Numbered from the stretch's first letter, positions 16,366 to 25,258 are shown. The stretch: DNA of 52,127 bases from Chloroflexota bacterium (GCA_009840355.1 VXNZ01000029.1:12687-64813); one strand, 5' to 3'. Translations and numbers: made by a program. Notes: a model not told the origin generated them from the letters alone.

Positions 16366-18107
16366 TTATTCCGCGAGTCCAATTCGGTGGTCGAAGAAAT
16401 AGAGGCTGGTGGGGTGCGGCTCGAAATCGGTTACCTGTTCGCTGACACCGTAAACCATGTACACATGCGACACCGGCATAAACGCGGTATCGTCGGTTAC
16501 TACGGCTAGGGCGTCGCAGGCGATTTCCTTTCGCTGCTCGATATCGGATACGTCAGCGGCTCTGGCGACTATGTCAACCAGTTTGGAACTGTCGTAGTGC
16601 CCGTAGTTGTTGGCGCCGCTTCCAGTGGCGTCGGCGCGAAGACCGGCGTATTTGCTGACGTTTACCACGGGGTCTCCGGTTTCGACTACGTTATTGAACC
16701 ATCCAAAGAGATCCCATGCCGGCTCGTTGACCACTGTCCATTCAGTAATGCGGACATCGGCTTTAATGCCCACATCTATGAGCATCGCTTGGGCTGCCTC
16801 TGCCATAACTGGCAACCGGAATCGTTCGGGATAGCCGCCGATGATTAGTTCCAGCGGTTCGCCATTCTTGTCAACGAAGCCGTCGCCGTCGGTGTCGGTA
16901 TATCCTGCTTCTGCCAGCAGTTCGCGAGCTCGATCAGGATCGTAGGCTGGCGCGCTCACTTCAGGACAAGACACGAAAGCTTCCGGAAGCAGAAGTTCAG
17001 CGAAGACCCCGCTCGCTTCTGTGTCCACCACGCCTGAAATGCTCTCGCGGTCGATGGCGTGCGCCATCGCTCGTCTCACCAACGGGTCAGACAACGTGCC
17101 ACGCTCGAAATTAACCCACCACATCACCACGGATGTGCCAATTGGGGCGGATTGGCTGTGCATTCCCGGCTGTGCGTCGATTGTCGCGGCGCCATTGGGC
17201 GAAATGTTGATGGCAATGTCAATATCCCCGGACTGTAAGGCGAGCTCCCGGCTGTTGGTGTCGGGAATGGCAAAATGCTCAATGCCTGCCAATGGTGGCA
17301 TTCCACCCCAGTAGTCGTCGTTAGCGATGCTGCTAAGGCGCTCTTTCTGGATATATTCGGTGGGGATGTAGGGTTTAGGGCGCCTGCGGCAATGAAATTG
17401 CCCTCCCCTGCGGCGTCAGCCGCTACCGCGTCGGTAATCGCCGTTGCCGGGGAAGTCAACAAGCCTGGCAAGGTCGGTCGCGGCTCTGTCGTAGTAACCG
17501 TGACGGTATGGTCATCCTTGGCAGACACGGAGTCGATGCCCAGATTGTCCGCGGATGCCGCAGACAACCGGACTGTCCTCTCCAAGGATGCCTTGACTGC
17601 CTCAGCATCCATCTGGTTGCCATTGTGGAACTTGACATCTGTCCGGAGCGCAATTTCCCATGTCAACGGGTCTATCTGCTCAGCGGATGTTGCTAACCAT
17701 GGTTCGGGACTGAGATCGGTTCCTGACAGCCGGAACAAGTTCTCCGACATCCCGGACTGGTTGGCGACCCAGCCGCTCTTCACTGGGTCCAGAGGGCTGT
17801 CAAGCCAAATGACGCCCGCATTCAGGGTAGGACGTTCGTCTGCGGCAGTGGGGGCTGCGGCGGGTTGTTGTGGCGCTGCGGTGGCTGCCGGCGCCTGAGT
17901 GGCTGCCGGTGCTTGAGTGGCTGCTGGTGCTGGTGCTTGTGTAGCTGCCGGTGCTTGAGTGGCTGCTGGTGCTGGTGCTTGTGTAGCTGCTGGTGCTTGA
18001 GTGGCTGCCGGCGGGGTTTCTGCCGACCCGCAGGCAAAGGCAAACGCCAGGACGAATACTAACGCCAACGGCATTAGATGCTTGATTTTTGAGTTTCCTA
18101 TGGGCAA
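16366..18107 (-). pseudogene. Frameshifted family 5 substrate-binding lipoprotein of a peptide/nickel ABC transporter
   Basis: Two overlapping frames make one protein. Frame 1 starts at TTG 18107 (GGAGG six bases upstream), has a hydrophobic signal ending in the lipobox FAFAC, a low-complexity linker of repeated ATQAP/APAAT units, then the family 5 start and LATSAEQIDPLTWEIALR. Homology leaves this frame near 17380 and resumes in another frame as KPYIPTEYIQKE and NDDYWGGMPPLAGIEHF, running to the end at 16366. The total length is one base short of a whole number of codons. One restored base would give about 580 residues, the normal size. It may be a true inactivation, programmed slippage or an assembly error. 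The substrate is likely a peptide, but a metal chelate is possible given the adjacent COG0523 gene. Confidence 0.85.
17865..18012 (-). repeat. Short tandem repeats encoding an Ala/Thr/Gln/Pro linker
   Basis: Nearly identical units of about 24-60 bases encode ATQAP-type repeats just after the lipobox of the binding lipoprotein. They form a flexible tether and are a likely site of slippage or assembly collapse. Confidence 0.75.
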
Positions 18108-18195
18108 AATTATCCTCCGGATGATTGTTGATTGACAAATGCCGATGCATTGACTCAGATGCAACGGGTTAACTGCTCGATATACACGCGTAGAA

Positions 18196-19296
18196 TCAGC
18201 TGCTTCCCCCACGACGCCGCAACATGCGGCGGCGGTCAGCTCTGCTCAGGCGTGGCTCTGCCTGCATGCGCCAAACCGTTATGCCACCCTGCGCGTTCAG
18301 GGCGGCAAGCGCTTGTCCGTCAGGCCGCCAGTACAGTTGGGACACTGAGCTGCCTACATTTTCTACCCCTATCCGGCTGCCTTCTCCATTTCGCTGCAGC
18401 GACCACGCCGCCACAGAGCCATCGCGTCCGCCCGATGCCAAACGCATCTCGCCGGGAGCGAAGGCAAGCGTGGTTATGGGTTGAAGATGATGCTCAAGTA
18501 CGCCGGGCCGCGTGCCTTCAGGTCCGCTTCCGTCGAAGCTCCAGACCATAACGGCATCGCCGCCGCCGGTTGCCAAGAGTGTGCCGGTATCGTCAAAAGC
18601 CAGTGCCGACGGCTTTGCCGGATAACCGGTCATCATGGAGTCCTGCCCGGTGCTGCGACGCCAGAAATGCACCGAGTTGTCCTGACTGCCACAGGCTACG
18701 ATCCCTCCGTCGGCGCTCAGCACCATCGAAACTAGGGAGCCTTGCCACTCTAGCTTTTGGCCAATTTTGCCATTTGACCCGTCTAGGAAAGCTACTTGAC
18801 CGTAGCATGCCGTCGCCAGATCCCCGGCGCCGGACCATGCGATCGCGCTGACGGTGCTGGGATGATCGTCATACTGCCAAAGCTCGCCACCGTCCGTGTC
18901 ATAAACGCGAACCTGTCTGGAGCAGGATACCGCGAACCGTTTGCCGTCCGGAGACCATGCGACATTTTCCACCCAACCGTTGCCAAAATCGATAGTACGG
19001 CTTACTTGGCGTTCTACGGCGTTCCAGATTAAGGCTTTTCCATCCTGCCCCGCGGTGGCGAACTCGTTGCCGTTGGGGTGGACTGCAACGGCAAGTACTC
19101 CTAAGTCATGGACGCCGTTCTGCGCCCAAGCGGTCTCCCCTGACTCGCCGTTGAATGCGTAAATGCCACCTTCGGCATCGCCGACAACCAGGGCGTCGCC
19201 CTGAAGGCACCATCCTCCGGCTATTGCGTAGTCGCCGACTTCCGCAGACCAGCCTTGGGATAAGACACCCCTTCTGAGGGTGTTTAGATTAGACAT
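18196..19296 (-). CDS. WD40-repeat protein
   Basis: 366 residues made of repeating blades with the WD40 pattern: VAVHPNGNEFATAGQDGKALIWN, IAWSGAGDLATACYGQ, LAFDDTGTLLATGGGDAVMVWS, LAFAPGEMRLASGGRDGSVAAW and others, giving about seven blades and one propeller. No signal peptide is seen, so it is probably cytoplasmic. WD40 propellers are scaffolds without catalytic activity. The ATG at 19296 lies inside the last codons of the COG0523 GTPase gene (13-base overlap), so the two are translationally coupled and probably work together. It precedes the ABC transporter genes on the same strand, with an 88-base gap. Confidence 0.85.
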   Translation of the reverse strand: MSNLNTLRRGVLSQGWSAEVGDYAIAGGWCLQGDALVVGDAEGGIYAFNGESGETAWAQNGVHDLGVLAVAVHPNGNEFATAGQDGKALIWNAVERQVSRTIDFGNGWVENVAWSPDGKRFAVSCSRQVRVYDTDGGELWQYDDHPSTVSAIAWSGAGDLATACYGQVAFLDGSNGKIGQKLEWQGSLVSMVLSADGGIVACGSQDNSVHFWRRSTGQDSMMTGYPAKPSALAFDDTGTLLATGGGDAVMVWSFDGSGPEGTRPGVLEHHLQPITTLAFAPGEMRLASGGRDGSVAAWSLQRNGEGSRIGVENVGSSVSQLYWRPDGQALAALNAQGGITVWRMQAEPRLSRADRRRMLRRRGGSS

Positions 19297-20627
19297 GCTT
19301 CGAATCCCTCCCGCATGCCCTGCTCATCCAGGTTGCGACCGATGAATACGAGCTGATTGCGGCGAGGCTCTTCGCCCCATTCCCGGTCCGGCTGCCCATC
19401 AAACAGCATGTGAACTCCTTGGAAGACGAATCGGCGCGATTCTCCGGCAACACTGATGAAGCCCTTCATTCGGAATATGTCCACGCCACGTTCCATAAGC
19501 AGCCTGCCAAGCCAGCTGTTGAGCCTTTCGGCATCTACATCGCCTTCCACCTCAATTGAAATGGAGCCTACCTCATCGTCGTGTTCGTGCTGTGCCACCC
19601 AGGTTCGTTCAACTTCGGGGTGCACCACCGCCCCATCTGCGTTTAATTTGATGTCGAATTCCTCGGCGAGGTGCTGGGCGTAGATGCCGACCTGTACGGG
19701 ACTATCGGCATTAAGGAAGAATGACTTGCGTCCCGGATAATCGAGCTGGAGGTTCACATGCTCGTCTGCGGGAATGTCTTCGCCCGGCTGAATAGACTGC
19801 GCAGGTTCGGCGTACTGCCGCACACACCACTCCGCGCTATCACGGAGGGCGGCATCATCCGCGCCTTGTTCGGAAACAACGACCAGTGACATCGTCGGGT
19901 CGGGGCCCTCTTCCAGAGTAAGCTCGTAGCGGCCTTTGTCCAGCGAATATACTCCCGTCCATTCGAAAGGATACTCAGGCTCTAGGAAAGTGGGACGACG
20001 ATCAAGTACCTGGTCCAGGTCAAAGGCGCCGAGATCCAGTACGGTTTTGACGGGAACGTTCGCGTGCTCACTGCGTACGACTTGTGCCATTCGGTTGATG
20101 TCTCTAATCCGAGATTCCAGTCTGTCCAGCGCTTCATCTTTGACAAGGTCCGTCTTGTTGAGAACTAGGACGTCGGCGAAAGCTATCTGCTCCGTGCTTT
20201 CGTCGCTGCGACCGAGCTGCTGTTCAATGTGTGCCGCATCAACGAGCGTAACGATGCCGTCGAGGGCGTACTCAGCGGCAAGTTCTTCGTCCATAAAGAA
20301 TGTCTGGGCGACCGGACCCGGATCGGCAAGCCCGGTGGTTTCCACCAACACATAGTCAAACTTGTCGCGGCGCTTGTTGAGGTTGTTGAGCACCCGAATC
20401 AGGTCTCCGCGCACTGTGCAGCAGAGGCAACCGTTCGACATCTCAAAGACTTCCTCGTCAGCGTTGATGACGAGCGCCTGGTCAATTCCAACCTCTCCAA
20501 ATTCGTTCTCAATCACCGCAATCCGTTTACCATGTTCCTCAGTCAAAATCCGGTTGAGCAGGGTTGTCTTACCCGAACCAAGAAATCCTGTAAGGATGGT
20601 AACTGGCACTTTTTGAGCTAAAGTCAT
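19284..20627 (-). CDS. COG0523 (CobW/P47K, G3E family) metallochaperone GTPase
   Basis: About 447 residues from ATG at 20627, preceded by GGAGGG at seven bases. The ATG at 20642 contains this ribosome site and is therefore unlikely. Motifs are the Walker A TGFLGSGKTTLLNRI, IENEFGEVGID, the metal-binding CxCC in NGCLCCTVRGDL, ETTGLADPGPV, VLNKTDLV, and a C-terminal CobW_C domain with GRLLMERGVDIFRMKGF. A HEHDD stretch lies near the C-terminal domain. COG0523 proteins deliver Zn, Co or other metals to client enzymes using GTP, and many are Zur-regulated. The gene overlaps a WD40 gene downstream and shares its strand with a peptide/nickel-type importer and a metal-dependent aminopeptidase. A pair of direct repeats lies upstream. 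Confidence 0.9.
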   Translation of the reverse strand: MTLAQKVPVTILTGFLGSGKTTLLNRILTEEHGKRIAVIENEFGEVGIDQALVINADEEVFEMSNGCLCCTVRGDLIRVLNNLNKRRDKFDYVLVETTGLADPGPVAQTFFMDEELAAEYALDGIVTLVDAAHIEQQLGRSDESTEQIAFADVLVLNKTDLVKDEALDRLESRIRDINRMAQVVRSEHANVPVKTVLDLGAFDLDQVLDRRPTFLEPEYPFEWTGVYSLDKGRYELTLEEGPDPTMSLVVVSEQGADDAALRDSAEWCVRQYAEPAQSIQPGEDIPADEHVNLQLDYPGRKSFFLNADSPVQVGIYAQHLAEEFDIKLNADGAVVHPEVERTWVAQHEHDDEVGSISIEVEGDVDAERLNSWLGRLLMERGVDIFRMKGFISVAGESRRFVFQGVHMLFDGQPDREWGEEPRRNQLVFIGRNLDEQGMREGFEACLI

Positions 20628-20654
20628 ATGCAAACCCTCCATAGCGCATTACTC

Positions 20655-20712
20655 ATAGTGCATACCATTACAACATGTTGCCTTTTGATACTGCATACCA
20701 TTGCAGGCAACA
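20655..20712 (-). promoter_or_regulatory. Direct repeats and palindrome upstream of the COG0523 gene
   Basis: On the plus strand ATAGTGCATACCATTA (20655-20670) recurs as ATACTGCATACCATTG (20688-20703), 33 bases apart, about three helical turns. Between them CAACATGTTG (20671-20680) is a perfect 10-base palindrome, and TGTTGCC (20676-20682) pairs with GGCAACA (20706-20712). The block lies 28-85 bases before the start codon, where a repressor such as Zur would bind, but it does not match a Zur box that I can name. Confidence 0.45.
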
Positions 20713-20913
20713 TTGAATCGTACACCGCAGGCACAATCGCTGTCAATCAAATTAATAGAGAACGGCAACGGTCGCCAACTGGCGCCGTTGCCGCGCGTAG
20801 GGTCTATTGTCGAAGGAAGTGTGGCTGCATGCCTTCCAAGACTTACCGGCAGGATGCGCTACCGCCATAGCACAAGTAGGCATGGCATAGGGGCGCGTCC
20901 CGGTCTGCACCAA

Positions 20914-22728
20914 CTAGGGATTCTGGCAAGCCTCTTGCAGCCACTCCCGGTCCTCGCCCTCCAGCATGGGTGCGATGGTGTCCCATACCTGTTGGTGATA
21001 TTCATCCAGCCACTGGCGTTCCTCGCGGGAAAGTTGATCCCAGTTAATGAGCTTCTTCTCGAATGGAATCAATGTCAGCGAATCCATCCGCAGCCACTTC
21101 CTTCCATCGGGATGCTCTGGAAGCTCCTCGTCCGGGAGGACAACGTACAGGTTTTCCAGACGAATGCCGCCCCATCCTGCCTCATAATAGCCGGGTTCGT
21201 TGGAGACAATCATACCGGCCTTGAATGGCTCGTCTGCGCCACGGGGAGAGATTCGCTGTGGGCCTTCGTGGACGTTTAGGAATGCGCCGACGCCGTGTCC
21301 TGTGCCGTGCCCGAAGTCTAGCCCAGCGTTCCACAGGAAAGTACGCGCCAGGGCGTCGAGGGCAACCCCTCCGGTTCCTTCGGGGAATTTCTGCATTGCG
21401 AGTTTGATGTGGCCCCGCAGGACCAGGGTGTAAACTTCCTTCTGGCGTGCCGAGGGTTCCCCAACGACCACCGTGCGGGTATCGTCCGTAGTGCCGCCCA
21501 TGAGTTGCACGCCGGAGTCAACAAGGAACAGTTCATCGTCGCGGATGGGAACGTCGGGGCTGGCGTCGGCGTAGTGGACGATCGCCCCGTTGGCGCCGGC
21601 ACCGGCGATGGTGGTGAAGCTGAGGTCGCTGAATCCTTCCTCGCTGGAGTACTCGTCGTACAATATCTGGCAGTAATCCGCTTCGCTGACAGTCTCGCCC
21701 GCATTGATTGAGTCATGTAGGCGTTTGAAGCTGCGGATTTTGGCGGCGGCGGCGTGCCGGTGGGAGTTTCGGGCAGCGGTAATTTCCGCTTCGTTTTTGG
21801 CTGCCTTTAACGCCACGGTTGGATTGGGCATTTCCAGTAGCTCTTGATCTTCGTGGAGCATCAACAGGGTGCCCATGGTTGTCCCGCTGGGGTCCAGCCA
21901 GACCATGCCCGAGGCTTCGGCGCCGTAACGCTCGATCACTTCGGAGTAGGCATCATAGGGCTGAAAGTCGATTAGCGAGGTCAGGGCTTCCGTTACCTCG
22001 CCGGGGGGAGAGACTCGGGTGAAGCAGGTGGCATTCTCAGGGTCAATCACCAGATAGCCCTCGAACACAGGATTGTATTCAATATCGCCGCCCCGCAGGT
22101 TAGTTACCCATGCAATCTCGTCCAACTTGGTCAGTACCAGTAGTGTTGCGCCCGCAGCATCCATCTCTTTGCGGATGTCGGCAAGCTTCTCGGCGACGCT
22201 GCGACCGGTAACCTCGTCCGGCAGCTGATAGATGGCATTGGCAGGCGGTTGCGGCTGCTCGTCCCAAACGGCGTCCACAAGGTTGACGTTGACCGGCACC
22301 AGTGCGCTATCCGGGGATTTCAGGGCGGACTTGTACACTTTGATTTCCTGCATCGAGACTACGAATGGGTCGAATCCCACGCGAATGCTTCCCGATTCCT
22401 TTTCCAACTCGGTCAACCACTGGCGAAGGGTCTTTTCCTTGGCAAGCCCGAGCTTGTGGACTCGGAAATTGTCGTGGTCAACCTCGTCGTCCGCCTGAAT
22501 GTGGTAGCGGGAATCTACGAACAGATGGCTCTTGTCCGGGCATATCAGGGCGTCGCCGGCGGATCCCCGAAAGCCGGTGATTGCCGTCCGGCGGCGCGTG
22601 TATGCAGGCACATATTCGTTGAGGTGGGCGTCGGACGAGGTTACGAGATAAGCGTCTATCTGTGCCTCTGCCATCAGGCGGTGGAGGCTGCTAAGCCGAT
22701 TGGACAGTGTTTGCTTGGTGTCTGCCAT
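20914..22728 (-). CDS. Xaa-Pro aminopeptidase (aminopeptidase P, M24B, three-domain type)
   Basis: 604 residues: two creatinase-like N-terminal domains (about 5-310) and a C-terminal pita-bread peptidase domain, the architecture of eukaryote-like APP1 enzymes and longer than the roughly 440-residue PepP. Metal-site motifs are FLVDSGVQLMGGTTDDTRT (two Asp), HGTGHGVGAFLNVHEGP (His), NEPGYYEAGWGGIRLEN (two Glu). It removes N-terminal residues preceding proline, using Mn or Zn. The start is ATG at 22728 behind CAAAGGAG. It is upstream of the COG0523-WD40-ABC run on the same strand, but with 286 bases between, probably a separate transcript. Confidence 0.93.
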   Translation of the reverse strand: MADTKQTLSNRLSSLHRLMAEAQIDAYLVTSSDAHLNEYVPAYTRRRTAITGFRGSAGDALICPDKSHLFVDSRYHIQADDEVDHDNFRVHKLGLAKEKTLRQWLTELEKESGSIRVGFDPFVVSMQEIKVYKSALKSPDSALVPVNVNLVDAVWDEQPQPPANAIYQLPDEVTGRSVAEKLADIRKEMDAAGATLLVLTKLDEIAWVTNLRGGDIEYNPVFEGYLVIDPENATCFTRVSPPGEVTEALTSLIDFQPYDAYSEVIERYGAEASGMVWLDPSGTTMGTLLMLHEDQELLEMPNPTVALKAAKNEAEITAARNSHRHAAAAKIRSFKRLHDSINAGETVSEADYCQILYDEYSSEEGFSDLSFTTIAGAGANGAIVHYADASPDVPIRDDELFLVDSGVQLMGGTTDDTRTVVVGEPSARQKEVYTLVLRGHIKLAMQKFPEGTGGVALDALARTFLWNAGLDFGHGTGHGVGAFLNVHEGPQRISPRGADEPFKAGMIVSNEPGYYEAGWGGIRLENLYVVLPDEELPEHPDGRKWLRMDSLTLIPFEKKLINWDQLSREERQWLDEYHQQVWDTIAPMLEGEDREWLQEACQNP

Positions 22729-23071
22729 GATTATCGATGCTCCTTTGAAAACAATCTAAACTGATTCCGGTTCACTTACAGGCTGTAAATTGCACTGAAC
22801 CGAACCTTCGCCCCATATTGAGCGGCTTATTCCGCGACTTTGGCAGAAACTCAATAATAAACGCTGGCATTGACTTAGGTCAAAGTGCATATTGGGTGGC
22901 ATCCGTTATACGGCGAGAGGGGAAGTGACATGGATGAATAGGATGGGCAGTATGGGGCGATGACAGCAGGGTAGGGACTGCCGCAATTGGTTTGCCATGC
23001 CGGCGCGTGGCGAGGAAACCGGAAGGGGGCGTAGCAGTGCGTGATGCCCGGAAAGTGTGTTTTGGGCGGAA
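22729..23071. other. Intergenic region between Xaa-Pro aminopeptidase and tmRNA
   Basis: 343 bases without a supported gene. A minus-strand frame over 22875-23096 runs into the tmRNA and has no ribosome site or family likeness. A dyad resembling an FNR/CRP site is listed separately. Confidence 0.5.
22870..22883. promoter_or_regulatory. FNR/DNR-like dyad TTGAC-N4-GTCAA
   Basis: TTGACTTAGGTCAA is a perfect 5-bp dyad with the 4-base spacer typical of FNR/CRP-superfamily operators (TTGAT-N4-ATCAA and variants). It is about 142 bases upstream of the aminopeptidase start. One isolated site could be chance. Confidence 0.3.
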
Positions 23072-23426
23072 TGGTGGAGACGGGGGAGAGTCGCACTCCC
23101 CGTCCAGAAAACCCTTCGGCTAAGATGTACTACAGGCTTAGTCGGTAATTGAGTCTCGCTCTATGAAGCGCCTACCGACGGGTCACTTCGCAGAGCCAGC
23201 CGATGGGTTAAGCCTTTTCGTATCGGCGTCTGTCAGGCTTTCCCCCGATAATATGGCACCCGGTCACCTCTCTCGGAGGGAAGAGATGGCGGATGTAGCC
23301 GCGGTTAGGCGGCTAGGGCAAACTCTTTGTCGTTGCCAGTTACTTTTTTGCCACTTTTAACGCGGTGCGTGGCGCCTCGGCCTGCAATCTTGCGAAGACG
23401 GCTCCCTGTCGAACCTGCGCGTCCCC
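23072..23426 (-). ncRNA. ssrA: tmRNA (ssrA)
   Basis: The tRNA-like ends fold into the acceptor GGGGACG/CGTCTCC with an encoded CCA (23072-23074) and a 5-prime domain containing the TTCGACAGGGA element. The T-arm-like 3-prime end reads GGACGGGGAGTGCGACTCTCCC. Inside, the tag frame after the conserved UAACU-like run reads GNDKEFALAA then TAA (tag 23337-23308, stop 23307-23305). The rest of the molecule contains stem and pseudoknot-like GC-rich segments. It rescues stalled ribosomes with SmpB. The 3-prime end of this gene is a common integration site for mobile DNA. An unusual coiled-coil/HEPN gene lies 26 bases upstream of its 5-prime end. Confidence 0.95.
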
Positions 23427-23452
23427 ACTTGCTGGTGATATTGTAGCACATC

Positions 23453-25111
23453 CTAGCGCACAAGTGACAGCAACCGCTCAACAAGCTTGCTGTCATCGTT
23501 ATTGTCCATTTCCCTCAATGCGCGCGCCACCTTGTTGATGCCGTCCTTCGCCCTAAGGCTATCTATACCGTTGTATTTCGGGTGAGCGGCGGTATTCCGA
23601 ACTTGCCGAACATCGGACATTCTCGTGGAGAGTCTGGGCTTTTCGGCAAAACATGCCCTATTGTCCATGATGATGTGCTCAAAGTGGTTCACATCAATGC
23701 CATCCTGAGGGCGCTTTTCTATCTTAGCCTCTCGCAGACGTCTTACATCGTCGTCGCTGTTCATAATGCGCTCTATGACATCGCACAGGTCTGCTACATC
23801 TTCGTAACGCTTTCTCAGAGAATTAATGACATAACGCCGCGCAGGGTCGCGATAAATGTTGATGGCATGGTTAAGAATGGTGATGTTGTCTATACGAGCA
23901 GTGCCTGTAAGTTGAAGTCCGTCATCAAGATCGTTTCCAGCAATTGCAGGCATGTTCGCGGCTGCTAGTTCCTTGTTTCGCAAGGTCAATTTCTCAATTG
24001 TATCTTCATCTACTTTCTGAATCCTTCTCAACTCCCCATTAGCGTCTTCCAGTTTCTTGCGTATCCCCCTCAGCGACGCTATCTCCGCCCTTTGTCTTCG
24101 GATTTCTTTGTTTCTGTCCGAATCCGATGTCAAATTCGTCCTAACGCTGTTTAGCTGCTCTAGCAGTTCGTCAACCGTCTGCGCATGCTTCGCCTCGGCT
24201 TCTTCGGATTCCTCCTCCAATTCGGATATCCGCTCCAACGCCTGAGCCAGTTGCGCCGAAGTCTCTCCGTGCGCATACTGCTCCCGCTCCATTCTTTGCT
24301 CACGAATGACTCGTGTCCGCACTTCACTGAATATCTGCTCGAAGTCGCCATTAAGGTCGTGAAGTTCGGCGTTTTCGATGCAGTCTCTTTGAAACTGTGC
24401 GGGGCTGATATTTGCTGCGTCGGATGGCCAGTAGAACTTGCTAACACTGCGACCCGGCCAGTAAAAGCGCATTGCGCCGTTGTAGCAAGCCTCTCTCGTG
24501 GCATCCTTGATATGGCTCGAAGTGTTGCCTACAAAGCGGACTACCAACGCCAATCCGAGCAGATAATCAAACACCAGCTGAGGTTCTATCGCAGTATTAC
24601 CGTTAGGGTCGTCTGTCAGTATGAGGACAGGAATCTTACGATTGGGGTTGGTGATGAAACCCATCACATCGCGAGCGGTTGGCGCATCCTCAACCAGAAA
24701 CACTTCCCTCCTGAAATGGTATTGGAATTGGTCTGTTCCAATTTTGCAGTCGTAGTCATCCACGGTCTGTTTCAGTATGAGCGGGGGGCCAGCCGTCAGG
24801 TCAGCCGGGTCGTTGTCGTCGGCTGAAACGAATCGCGTGCGAACCTGCGCCGTAACCGCCTGCCCTTCGGTGCAGAGTCTCGCTTGAATACGAAGGGTGT
24901 GTTCTGAGTCAACTGGATGCGATCGGTCCGCACCGATGATTGCATAGCCGAAAGATGCCGAAATCTCGCGTTCAGTGGAGACGGAGGAAGCCTTGTTCCT
25001 TCTGTCTGCGAGCAGGTATTCCAGCCTGTCCGCAACATTCGCGAGCAGGGCGCTGCCGGCAAGTTCGGGGGTTTCCAGTATCGTAAAGCCGGTTTCGTAT
25101 TCGGTCAGCAT
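23453..25111 (-). CDS. Coiled-coil protein with C-terminal HEPN (Swt1-like) RNxxxH motif
   Basis: 552 residues, not recognised as a named family. Residues about 1-270 form a globular domain without a motif I can name; it holds a hydrophobic FDYLLGLALVVRFVG segment and two FYWP repeats (FYWPGR and FYWPSD). Residues about 275-385 are a charged coiled coil (LERISELEEESEEAEAKH and following). The C-terminal 150 residues are helical and end with VRQVRNTAAHPKYNG: R505-N506-x3-H510 is the R-x4-6-H active-site pattern of HEPN ribonucleases, in the position and context seen in Swt1-type HEPN domains. A GGGAGG site precedes the ATG at 25111. The gene directly abuts tmRNA. Defence or RNA cleavage is an inference, not shown. 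Confidence 0.6.
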   Translation of the reverse strand: MLTEYETGFTILETPELAGSALLANVADRLEYLLADRRNKASSVSTEREISASFGYAIIGADRSHPVDSEHTLRIQARLCTEGQAVTAQVRTRFVSADDNDPADLTAGPPLILKQTVDDYDCKIGTDQFQYHFRREVFLVEDAPTARDVMGFITNPNRKIPVLILTDDPNGNTAIEPQLVFDYLLGLALVVRFVGNTSSHIKDATREACYNGAMRFYWPGRSVSKFYWPSDAANISPAQFQRDCIENAELHDLNGDFEQIFSEVRTRVIREQRMEREQYAHGETSAQLAQALERISELEEESEEAEAKHAQTVDELLEQLNSVRTNLTSDSDRNKEIRRQRAEIASLRGIRKKLEDANGELRRIQKVDEDTIEKLTLRNKELAAANMPAIAGNDLDDGLQLTGTARIDNITILNHAINIYRDPARRYVINSLRKRYEDVADLCDVIERIMNSDDDVRRLREAKIEKRPQDGIDVNHFEHIIMDNRACFAEKPRLSTRMSDVRQVRNTAAHPKYNGIDSLRAKDGINKVARALREMDNNDDSKLVERLLSLVR

Positions 25112-25200
25112 CTCATTAACCTCCCAGACGAATGTTTCTGTCTCCAGAAGTTATCGCATAAGCAGGGATGGCACAAGTTTGACGGGAACCGCCGCGGAAT

Positions 25201-25230
25201 AAAGGAAAAGGGCAGGTACGAGACCTGCCC
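25201..25230 (-). terminator. Strong intrinsic terminator of the ThDP enzyme gene
   Basis: On the minus strand GGGCAGGT and ACCTGCCC (25230-25223 and 25217-25210) form a perfect 8-bp stem with a 5-base loop, followed by TTTTCCTTT. It begins about 28 bases past the stop of the gene at 25259. Confidence 0.85.
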
Positions 25231-25258
25231 CTGCATTTTGATTGATGAGACTTGGCGA

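Noticed and set aside
17865-18012. Regular short repeats that could be mistaken for a CRISPR array
   Set aside because: They are in frame and encode an Ala/Thr/Gln/Pro linker after a lipobox; units are contiguous without unique spacers.
22875-23096. 73-residue minus-strand frame before the aminopeptidase
   Set aside because: It begins inside the tmRNA 3-prime end and has Pro/Cys-rich random composition.
23072-25111. A complete genomic island integrated at tmRNA
   Set aside because: No integrase and no duplicated tmRNA 3-prime end were seen; the HEPN gene lies at the 5-prime side, so island origin is only a possibility.
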